DNA from: CAZXBB01 sp964638815
GTDB taxonomy: Bacteria; Planctomycetota; Phycisphaerae; Phycisphaerales; SM1A02
Assembly: GCA_964638815.1 (NCBI GenBank)
Contig: CAZXBB010000012.1
Location: forward strand, 1 to 32,905
Length of the DNA stretch: 32,905 nucleotides
Reading direction: 5' to 3'
The position numbers were made by a program, and so were the translations under genes. The notes under the pieces were generated by a model. That model ran no database searches and was not told the DNA's origin. It worked only from the letters and a program-made list of their open reading frames with translations. Of this stretch, positions 7,768 through 14,540 are shown in pieces; the stretch's first letter is position 1; the number at the start of each line of letters is the position of its first letter.

Positions 7768-8766
7768 ATGCCGAAGACGAAGACCAGGACGAAGATCGAT
7801 TCAAAGCCGGCGACGCGGTCAAAGCCGGCGGCGCGGTCGAAGCCGGCGAAGGCAGCCGCCGGCAAGGCCACCGGGAAGAAGACGGCGGCGCGATCGAAGA
7901 CGTCGGCCGCGTCGCCGGGGACGGCGGCCCGGAAGAAGGCGCCGGCGCACGCGCCCGCCGCCAACGGCGCGACGCGCACGAAACCGAAGGCCGCAGCGGG
8001 AAGCCTCCGCGATCTTCCGATCACGCAGGTCTGGGTGCAATACAAGAACGCGCCCACCGACGACATACGAAACTACCTCATCGAGCACTACCTCGACATC
8101 GTGAAGTACACGGCCGAGCGCATGCACATGCGTCTGCCGGGCGAGGTTGACGTCGAAGACCTCATGTCGGCCGGCCTGTTCGGCCTCATGGACGCGATCG
8201 ACGCGTTCGACCTCGCACGCGGCGTCAAGTTCGAAACCTACTGCGCCCAGCGGATCCGGGGCGCGATCTTCGACGAGCTGCGGGCCATGGACTGGGTTCC
8301 CCGCCTTGTCCGTTCGCGCACCGCGAAGGTCGATCGGGCACGAAAGGCACTGGAAATGGAGCTGGGAAGAAAGGCCACGGACGGCGAGATTTGCGATCGT
8401 CTCAAAGTTGACGGATCGGAGTTCCAGAAGCTGTCGAAGGACTCGCGCCCGGTGGGCGTCGTATCGCTCAACCGCAAGTGGTTCGAGACGGACTCGAGCA
8501 AGGACGTCCGGGAAATCGACGTCATTCGCGACACCCGCCAGGAGAATCCGCTCGCGGAGATCCAGCGGAAGGACCTCAAGCTCCTCATCACGAAGGGTCT
8601 CTCGCGCGCCGAGCGGCTCATCGTCGTTCTCTATTACTACGAGGAGATGACGATGAAGGAGATCGGGATGACCCTCGACCTCTCCGAGTCCCGCGTGAGC
8701 CAGATGCACAGCTCGATCCTTGCGCGTCTGAAGGCCCAGATGCAGCATCGGGCGAAGGAGTTCTAG
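7768..8766 (+). CDS. fliA: FliA/WhiG-family flagellar sigma factor with basic tail
   Basis: This is a sigma-28-type factor, the class that directs late flagellar and motility genes. Residues 1-78 are a lysine/alanine/proline repeat tail (SKPATRSKPAARSKPAKAA) like a histone H1 tail, absent from ordinary FliA. The sigma core follows: region 2 (DIVKYTAERMHMRLPGEV, DLMSAGLFGLMDAIDAFD, KFETYCAQRIRGAIFDELR, MDWVPR), region 3 (ALEMELGRKATDGEICDRL) and region 4 (LSRAERLIVVLYYYEEMTMKEIG, a helix-turn-helix ending SESRVSQMHSSIL). The 254-residue core equals a normal FliA. AAGGAGA lies seven bases before the ATG. It follows the flagellar export genes, which supports the motility assignment. Confidence 0.93.
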   Translation: MPKTKTRTKIDSKPATRSKPAARSKPAKAAAGKATGKKTAARSKTSAASPGTAARKKAPAHAPAANGATRTKPKAAAGSLRDLPITQVWVQYKNAPTDDIRNYLIEHYLDIVKYTAERMHMRLPGEVDVEDLMSAGLFGLMDAIDAFDLARGVKFETYCAQRIRGAIFDELRAMDWVPRLVRSRTAKVDRARKALEMELGRKATDGEICDRLKVDGSEFQKLSKDSRPVGVVSLNRKWFETDSSKDVREIDVIRDTRQENPLAEIQRKDLKLLITKGLSRAERLIVVLYYYEEMTMKEIGMTLDLSESRVSQMHSSILARLKAQMQHRAKEF

Positions 8767-9081
8767 GATGTTGTTATCAGAGTGAGCCGGGCACCGAGCC
8801 CGACGCGATCCTCGCCGGGCGAATGCCGGGTCGTTCTGATCAGGGGCTCTCACTCAACTGAGAGGGTGCGAGCGGGACGGGCTCCGCTCTCCCTCGCCGC
8901 CCGGCGAACGACAGCCAGCCTGTGATTACCGGACCCGCCGGACCGCCGCAGCCGGTCTCGGCAGGCCCGAATCCCCTTATTTGAAGCAGCAGAACGGCCG
9001 ATGGGGCTCCGGAGGGCGTATCCGCCGGCGGTGCCGACGCATCGTGCGCGCTCGATTCGTGTTACGCGAGCGACCCTGAAA
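8767..9081. other. Intergenic region between sigma factor and PilZ gene
   Basis: About 315 bases without a convincing gene. A short inverted repeat CTCTCA/TGAGAG (8847-8852 and 8859-8864, six-base loop) lies 81 bases after the sigma factor stop, with no T-run. The AT-rich CCTTATTTGAAG near 8976 could be part of a promoter for the PilZ-gsp operon, but no good -35 partner is visible. The PilZ reading frame extends back to an ATG at 9001, so the gap may be shorter. Confidence 0.5.
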
Positions 9082-9546
9082 ATGGCGCAGATGAGCGGCC
9101 TGACAATCCGGCAGCACGAACGCGAGACGCTGGCGCTCCGCGCCGAGTTCGTCGTCGCCGACACGCATCGCGCGCAGGTTCGCTTCGCTTCCATGTCCGG
9201 TGCGGCGGAGCCGCACGTCACGCGCGGCACGGCTTCCGACATCTCCACCGGCGGCATGGGTCTCATCTGTCCCCAGTTCGTCCCCCGCATGTGCGAGGGG
9301 ACCATTCGCATCTACCACCCGCGGCCGGTGAGCACAGCGTCCGACGGCACGCCCGTCTACGACGTGTGCTTCGAGCACCGGGCGAAGGTGCGACGAGTGA
9401 CGCTGAACAGCCACGACCCGACCTACGCGCTCGGTACGGCCTTCGTCGATCCGGAGCCGGACATCGAGACGCGCGTGGCCGACGTGCTGAAGCTGGCGGC
9501 CGAGGCGGCGAAGATGAAGGAGTCGGAGGGAGGTGTCCATGGGTGA
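9082..9546 (+). CDS. PilZ-domain protein (c-di-GMP receptor-like)
   Basis: The protein has both halves of the PilZ c-di-GMP-binding signature: RxxxR as R10-QHE-R14 and DxSxxG as D53-I-S55-T-G-G58. A beta-rich remainder (GMGLICPQFVPRMCEGTIRIYHP, AKVRRVTLNSHD, YALGTAFVDPE) follows. It is a single-domain PilZ protein of about 154 residues, ending in a charged helix. Starts at 9001, 9082 or 9091 are all possible; I used 9082 because the upstream part looks unlike the rest. Its last eight bases overlap gspE, so the two are probably translated together. PilZ proteins are known to act on pilus and secretion ATPases, so control of the neighbouring ATPase is a reasonable inference. Confidence 0.88.
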   Translation: MAQMSGLTIRQHERETLALRAEFVVADTHRAQVRFASMSGAAEPHVTRGTASDISTGGMGLICPQFVPRMCEGTIRIYHPRPVSTASDGTPVYDVCFEHRAKVRRVTLNSHDPTYALGTAFVDPEPDIETRVADVLKLAAEAAKMKESEGGVHG

Positions 9547-11254
9547 CCAGGACGTCTTCCTTCAACGCGCCCTGATCGAAGAGGGGCTGATCAATGACGA
9601 GCAGCTCGAGGCCGCACGCCGGTACGCCGCCGAGAACGGCGTCGACCTTGCCGATGCGCTCGTCTCGACCGAGACGCTGACGAGCCGCCAGCTCGCGCTG
9701 ACCAAGGCCGATATCTGCGAGGTTCCGTACGTCGAGCTGACCGACTACGACTCCACGTACTCGAACACGTCGCTGTTCGCCCGGGCCCTCGCCGAGCGCT
9801 ACTGCGCCTTTCCGCTGTTCATGATCGACGGCGTCCTCACGCTGGCGATGGACGACCCGCTCGACCTCGAGGCGGCGGACCAGATCCGGCGCATCGCGAA
9901 GTGCGAGGTCGACGCGGTCATCTCCAGCCGTGAGCAGATTCGCGCCCTCATCGCGAAGGCCTACAGCCTCGCGGCCGGCCGCGGCGAGTCCGGAAAGAAG
10001 GAGGAGGTCGAGACCGAGGTCGACGCCGCCGAGGCGAGCCAGCCCGTTGTTGCCGCCGTGAACCAGATGCTGGCCGAAGCGGTGCAGCAGAACTCGAGCG
10101 ACATCCACGTCAACCCGGACGAGCACGATCTTCACCTCCGGTACCGCATCGACGGCGTGCTCCAGGAGAAGCAGGGGCCGCCGCTGTCGATGCACCCCGG
10201 CATCGTGCAGCGTCTCAAGGTCATGGCGCATCTCGACCTGACGCAGACACGCCGGCCGCAGGACGGCAAGTTCCGCTTCCGCCACGGCAACACGAACGTG
10301 GACGTGCGCATGTCGACGGTCCCGACCGTGTGCGGCGAGAACGTCGTCATGCGACTCCTGACGAACGCCCAGACGTTCACGGACTTCCGCGAGCTCGGCA
10401 TGCCCGCGGCGCTCGGCACAGCGCTCGAGGAGACGCTGCACCAGCCGCACGGCATGATCCTGGTCACGGGCCCGACCGGCTCCGGCAAGACGACGACGCT
10501 CTACACGGCGCTCAGCAAGCTCAACGAGCCGTCGCGGAACATCATGACGATCGAGGACCCGGTCGAGATCCGGCTGCCGTACGTGCGGCAGATCCAGGTC
10601 AATCCGGAGATCAACCTCACGTTCGCGTCGGCCCTCCGGTCGATCCTGCGTCAGGACCCGGACGTCGTTCTCGTCGGCGAGATCCGCGACAACGAGACCG
10701 CCACGATCGCGCTCCAGGCCGCCCTCACCGGTCACATGGTGCTCAGCACGCTGCACACGAACGACGCCGTCGGCGCCGTGTCGCGTCTGCGCGACTTCGG
10801 CCTCCCGTCGTTCGTCATCAACTCGGCGGTGCTGGGCGTCATGGCCCAGCGTCTGGTGCGCCGCGTGTGCCGGCACTGCGTGGTGCCCGATCCGCTGCAC
10901 GACCTCGTCCGGCACCGGTTCCGTCTCGAGGAGAACGCCGAGGGCTTCGTGCGCGGCAAGGGCTGCAGCCGGTGCAGCCAGACGGGATACCGCGGACGCG
11001 TGGGCCTGTACGAGTTCCTCAAGTTCTCGCTCGACGTCAAACGCTGCGTCGAGGAGGGCGGCTCGGTCGACCGGGTCCGCGACGTGGCCGTGCGCGCGGG
11101 GATGCGGCTGATGTGGCAGGAGGGGCTCGAGAAGGCCCGGATGGGGCTGACGACGCTGGACGAGGTCACGAAGGTCGCATCCGTGTCCGACATCGAGCGG
11201 CCGGCCGCGGCGCATCCGGCGAGGAAGGCCAAGCACGAGAGGTTGATCGCATGA
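9539..11254 (+). CDS. gspE: GspE/PilB-type secretion ATPase
   Basis: This is the hexameric cytoplasmic ATPase that drives pseudopilus or pilus assembly. The 571-residue protein has an MshEN/T2SSE_N-type N-terminus (ALIEEGLINDEQLEAARRYA), then a second N domain (SDIHVNPDEHDLHLRYRIDG). The ATPase core carries Walker A GPTGSGKT (311-318), the Asp box (TIEDPVE), Walker B (DPDVVLVGEIRDNETA) and the His box (TGHMVLSTLHTND). A zinc-binding tetracysteine is complete: C444xxC447 and C476xxC479. The N-terminal domain lacks the RLG that begins the c-di-GMP-binding MshEN motif. ATG 9539 follows GGAGGGAGG. It overlaps gspF by four bases (ATGA). Confidence 0.95.
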   Translation: MGDQDVFLQRALIEEGLINDEQLEAARRYAAENGVDLADALVSTETLTSRQLALTKADICEVPYVELTDYDSTYSNTSLFARALAERYCAFPLFMIDGVLTLAMDDPLDLEAADQIRRIAKCEVDAVISSREQIRALIAKAYSLAAGRGESGKKEEVETEVDAAEASQPVVAAVNQMLAEAVQQNSSDIHVNPDEHDLHLRYRIDGVLQEKQGPPLSMHPGIVQRLKVMAHLDLTQTRRPQDGKFRFRHGNTNVDVRMSTVPTVCGENVVMRLLTNAQTFTDFRELGMPAALGTALEETLHQPHGMILVTGPTGSGKTTTLYTALSKLNEPSRNIMTIEDPVEIRLPYVRQIQVNPEINLTFASALRSILRQDPDVVLVGEIRDNETATIALQAALTGHMVLSTLHTNDAVGAVSRLRDFGLPSFVINSAVLGVMAQRLVRRVCRHCVVPDPLHDLVRHRFRLEENAEGFVRGKGCSRCSQTGYRGRVGLYEFLKFSLDVKRCVEEGGSVDRVRDVAVRAGMRLMWQEGLEKARMGLTTLDEVTKVASVSDIERPAAAHPARKAKHERLIA

Positions 11255-12450
11255 CCCAGATCTCGTTCCAGTACAAGGCGATCGGCGCCCGCGGCACGAC
11301 GACGCGGGGCGAACTGCGGGCGGAATCGCAGGAGGAGGCGTACCGCAAGCTGGTCGCCGCGGGCATGAAGCCGCTGCTGCTCAGGAGCAAGAGCTCCCGT
11401 CGGCGCGGCGGACAGCGGATCACGCTCAAGGACGTCGCGCACTTCACGTTCCAGTTCTCGGTCCTGATGGACGCCAAGATCCCGATCGTGGACGGCCTCC
11501 GGTCGATCACCGAGCAGGAGCAGAACCAGCGTCTGCGCGAGGTCCTCGACGACATCGCCCGGCAGGTCGAAGGCGGCTGCACCGTGACCGACGCGATGAG
11601 CCCGCACCGCGAAATCTTCGGCGAGGTCTACGTCGAGACCATCCGCGCCGCCGAGGCGAGCGGCAACCTGATCGAAGTCCTCGCGAACCTCGCCGGCATG
11701 CTCGAGCGACGCTACGAGATGATGAAGAACGTCAAGGGCGCCCTCATGTATCCGATCTGCGTGGTGGCCGCCCTCGCCCTCGCGCTGACGTTCCTCATGA
11801 TCTTCGTCGTGCCGGGGTTCGCGGATCTCTTCGCCCGCCGGGGGCTTGCGCTTCCGCTGCCCACCCAGATCGTTATCGGCATCAGCAACTCGCTGGCGAC
11901 GTACTGGTACGCGTACCTCGTCGGCATCGTCGGCTCGGTGTGGGGCGTGCGAAAGGCCTGGAGCCTGCCGAAGGCCCGAGCGCGGATCGACACGTGGCTC
12001 CACAAGATCCCGTTCATGCGCGACGTGCTGCGCGGGCTGGCGATCAGCCGCTTCGCCAGCGTTCTCGGAATCTCCCTGCGCAGCGGTCTCAGCATTATCG
12101 ATGCGCTGGACATGGCGGGCCGCGCCTCGGGCCGACCGCTGCTCCAGAACGACGCACAGAAGTTGCGAGATCAGGTCAATACGGGCGGTCGGCTCGCCGA
12201 TGTCATCATCACTTGTCAGTACTTTCCGACGTTCACGCGTCGGATGATAGCCGCAGGAGAGGAAGCCGCCGAGCTCCCGAGGATGTGCGAGATCGTTGCC
12301 CGAACGTACGACCGCGACGTCGAGCACCTCACGAAGAACGTCAGCACCGCGATCGAACCCGTTCTCATCGTCGGGCTGGCCGGAATCGTGCTCGTCATCG
12401 CGCTCGCGATCTTCCTTCCCATGTGGGACATGGCGGCACTCATTGGTTGA
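11251..12450 (+). CDS. gspF: GspF/PilC-type inner-membrane platform protein
   Basis: GspF is the polytopic platform on which the pseudopilus or pilus is assembled, and it contacts GspE. The 399-residue length is typical. The N-terminal YKAIGARGTTTRGELRAES stretch is the standard beginning. Two T2SSF repeats follow: first FTFQFSVLMDAKIPIVDGLRSI with KGALMYPICVVAALALALTFLMIFVVPGF, then ISRFASVLGISLRSGLSIIDALD with MIAAGEEAAELPRM. Three membrane segments are expected, the last at the C-terminus (IEPVLIVGLAGIVLVIALAIFLPMW). Start overlaps gspE by ATGA. Confidence 0.95.
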   Translation: MTQISFQYKAIGARGTTTRGELRAESQEEAYRKLVAAGMKPLLLRSKSSRRRGGQRITLKDVAHFTFQFSVLMDAKIPIVDGLRSITEQEQNQRLREVLDDIARQVEGGCTVTDAMSPHREIFGEVYVETIRAAEASGNLIEVLANLAGMLERRYEMMKNVKGALMYPICVVAALALALTFLMIFVVPGFADLFARRGLALPLPTQIVIGISNSLATYWYAYLVGIVGSVWGVRKAWSLPKARARIDTWLHKIPFMRDVLRGLAISRFASVLGISLRSGLSIIDALDMAGRASGRPLLQNDAQKLRDQVNTGGRLADVIITCQYFPTFTRRMIAAGEEAAELPRMCEIVARTYDRDVEHLTKNVSTAIEPVLIVGLAGIVLVIALAIFLPMWDMAALIG

Positions 12451-12478
12451 TTCGAAGTCGATTGCAAGGAAGAGCACC

Positions 12479-12913
12479 ATGACGACCCGAAACCAGAGAT
12501 CATCCAAGGGCTTCACGCTGATCGAGCTGATCGCCGTCATCGTGGTCCTGGCAATCCTCGTAGGCGTGGCATTGCCGAAGTACTTCGACTACGCGGCCGA
12601 CGCCCGCGCGGCGGCGACGAAGGGCACCCTCGGCGGCGTCCGGGCCGGCATCGCGAACTACTTCGCGAACAAGTCGATCAGCGGCACCGCGGCCTATCCG
12701 GCTCTCGCCGATCTCAACACCCTCGGCGACGTGATGCAGGAAGCGGTCCCCGCGAATCCATACGACACCGACGAGACGGTCTACGCCGCCACGGAAGCGG
12801 AGGCCGACGCCCGCACGCTCACCGGCGACGGCGGCTGGGCGTACTACACGAACGGCACGACGAAGGCGATCTTCTACGCCAACACCAATACGACCGGCGA
12901 GAACGCCTGGTAG
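12479..12913 (+). CDS. gspG: Major pseudopilin GspG, copy 1
   Basis: This is a type II secretion/type IV pilin-like subunit of 144 residues. A short basic leader (MTTRNQRSSKG) ends at a prepilin-peptidase site before FTLIELIAVIVVLAILVGVALP, with the required Glu at +5. The globular part is small and ends in GWAYYTNGTTKAIFYANTNT, near the calcium-loop end found in GspG proteins. It starts 28 bases after gspF. A second gene at 17435 encodes a protein of the same mature length (133) with only about 16 differences. It is the presumed main subunit of the pseudopilus. Confidence 0.92.
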   Translation: MTTRNQRSSKGFTLIELIAVIVVLAILVGVALPKYFDYAADARAAATKGTLGGVRAGIANYFANKSISGTAAYPALADLNTLGDVMQEAVPANPYDTDETVYAATEAEADARTLTGDGGWAYYTNGTTKAIFYANTNTTGENAW

Positions 12914-12920
12914 GCGAGCG

Positions 12921-13478
12921 ATGACCCCCTGGTTCGAGCACACCCGAGTCCGCCGTTCCGTCCGGGGCGGCGGATTTACCATTGTCGAGTTCATCGCCGT
13001 GATGGTGATGCTCACGATCCTGATGGGTATCGCGGTGCCCCTGCTCAGCGACATGGGCGATACGCGGGGGGCGGTGGCCGCCCGGGTTCTGCTCCAGGAC
13101 CTGGGCTTCGCGCACCAGCACGCGCTCGCCACCGGCACGATCACCTGGGTCCGGTTCGACACGACCGGGAACACGAAGTGGGAGATCCGGGCCGAGACCG
13201 GCGCGGCCGGCAAGACGAATGCCGTGCTCCTGAAGGACCCGGCGACGCACGCGGACTTCATCCAGACGCTGAATACCGGTTCGTTCCCGGACATCAAGGT
13301 CGTGAGCGCGTCGTTCGTCGGCACGGACGTCAGCGACGTTCCGGACGTCGGCTTCGACTGGCTCGGCCGGCCGCTGACGAACGACGGCATCTACCTGAAC
13401 GCGACCGGCGCCGTCACCATCACCGGCGGACACGTCGTGAACGTGCAGCAGGAGACGGGCTATGCGTACCAGCCGTGA
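12921..13478 (+). CDS. Pseudopilin, GspH-like
   Basis: This 185-residue protein has a prepilin leader ending RGGG before FTIVEFIAVMVMLTILMGIAVPLL, with Glu at +5 and one membrane helix that forms the filament core. The soluble domain (about 140 residues) contains AAARVLLQDLGFAHQHALATG and WVRFDTT, the arrangement of GspH/FimT-type minor pseudopilins in which a long helix is followed by a beta-sandwich. It starts seven bases after gspG and overlaps the next gene by 17 bases. The H assignment rests on gene order and this pattern. It could instead be called FimT-like. Confidence 0.85.
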   Translation: MTPWFEHTRVRRSVRGGGFTIVEFIAVMVMLTILMGIAVPLLSDMGDTRGAVAARVLLQDLGFAHQHALATGTITWVRFDTTGNTKWEIRAETGAAGKTNAVLLKDPATHADFIQTLNTGSFPDIKVVSASFVGTDVSDVPDVGFDWLGRPLTNDGIYLNATGAVTITGGHVVNVQQETGYAYQP

Positions 13479-13902
13479 CCGTCGCCGCGGCGCGTTCACC
13501 CTCATGGAGACGATCGCGGCGATCATCATCCTGGCGGTCGCCGTGCCGTCGATGCTGTGGTCGATTCGCGAGGCGCACATCCAGCGTGTCAACCCGGTCC
13601 TCCAGTCCACCGCGCGATGGCTGGCGGTGGAGAAGCTCGAGGACGTCATCGCCGATCGCCACAGCGGCACGCGGGGCTGGTCCTATCTCGTTCCCGCCAA
13701 CTACACCGCCGAGACGCCGGTCGCGGCGCCGTTCACGGGCTTCGATCGAACGGTCACCCTCACCGAGTACCAGGCCGACCTCGCCACGGCGGACGCCAGC
13801 GGCGGTTACATGGTCGTCGATGTCGCCGTGACCTGGACCGACGGGACGGGCACGAGCCGGACCCAGACCGTGTCCACGGTCGTGACGGAGTACACGCCGT
13901 GA
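13462..13902 (+). CDS. Pseudopilin, GspI-like
   Basis: A 146-residue pseudopilin with leader MRTSRDRRRGA and the N-terminal helix FTLMETIAAIIILAVAVPSMLW. Glu is at +5 only if cleavage falls after Ala, so the -1 residue is Ala rather than the usual Gly (Gly is at -2). GspI-like features are the small size, third position in the pseudopilin set and the VEKLEDVIADRHSG segment after the helix. It overlaps the genes on both sides (17 and 4 bases). It is probably a tip-complex subunit; the exact letter is inferred from order. Confidence 0.82.
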   Translation: MRTSRDRRRGAFTLMETIAAIIILAVAVPSMLWSIREAHIQRVNPVLQSTARWLAVEKLEDVIADRHSGTRGWSYLVPANYTAETPVAAPFTGFDRTVTLTEYQADLATADASGGYMVVDVAVTWTDGTGTSRTQTVSTVVTEYTP

Positions 13903-14450
13903 ACCGACCCCGGAATCCGTCCCGCCGACCTCGCCGCGGCTTCACGCTGGTCGAGTCCATCGCGACGATCGTCGTGCTCGTGATCATCTCGGGCGTCTCG
14001 TCCGGGATCATCCTCCAGGCGACGGACGGCTACGTCGAAGCCGCCACGCAGGCCCGGCTCGCCTCCGAGGCCTCGGTCGCGATGGACCGCCTCGCGCGCG
14101 AGGTGCGCAAGATCCCGCTCGACACGGGTGTGGCGGGCGTCGCGCCGGACATCACGCTGGTCACGTCGACCTACCTCGGCTGGGACGCGAACAACTCGAT
14201 CTCGCTCTCGGGCTCCGATCTCATGCTGAAGCTGAACGCCACGCCGCGAATCATCACCTCCGACGTGACGGGCCTGGTCATCAAGGTGTACGACGAGAGC
14301 AACGCGGATCTCGGTCAGCCGCTCGGCGGCGCCGCCTGCGACGCGATCCGGCGCGTCGAGTTCGACCTGACCGTCGCGCGCCAGGGAGTGGAGACGCGCG
14401 TGCGTTCGCGTGTCTTCGTGCGGTCGACGATGGCCGGCGCGGCGCACTGA
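13899..14450 (+). CDS. Pseudopilin, GspJ-like
   Basis: A 183-residue pseudopilin starting at GTG 13899 with a GTGA overlap to the previous stop. The basic leader (MNRPRNPSRRPRRG) precedes FTLVESIATIVVLVIISGVSSGII, with Glu at +5. The domain after it, with AMDRLAREVRKIPLD near residue 65, fits GspJ-type subunits, where a conserved LxREVR-like helix follows the filament helix. It is the last gene of this + strand run before the convergent membrane protein gene at 14541, so the transcript probably ends in the C-rich tract just after it. Confidence 0.83.
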   Translation: MNRPRNPSRRPRRGFTLVESIATIVVLVIISGVSSGIILQATDGYVEAATQARLASEASVAMDRLAREVRKIPLDTGVAGVAPDITLVTSTYLGWDANNSISLSGSDLMLKLNATPRIITSDVTGLVIKVYDESNADLGQPLGGAACDAIRRVEFDLTVARQGVETRVRSRVFVRSTMAGAAH

Positions 14451-14461
14451 CCCGCGCGCCG

Positions 14462-14520
14462 CCCCCCCCCGATGGGCCCCCCCCCGACGGGCACCCCCCG
14501 ACGGGCACCCCACCGATAGG
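14462..14520. repeat. C-run repeats between convergent genes
   Basis: Four imperfect units follow one another: C9 GATGGG, C9 GACGGGCA, C6 GACGGGCA and C4 ACCGATAGG. The tract fills the 90-base gap between the pseudopilin run (+) and the membrane protein gene (-). On the minus strand it gives G runs of 4, 6, 9 and 9 separated by 8, 8 and 6 bases, a possible four-stranded G structure. Confidence 0.8.
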
Positions 14521-14540
14521 CGTGCGCTGTCCGATCGGCG

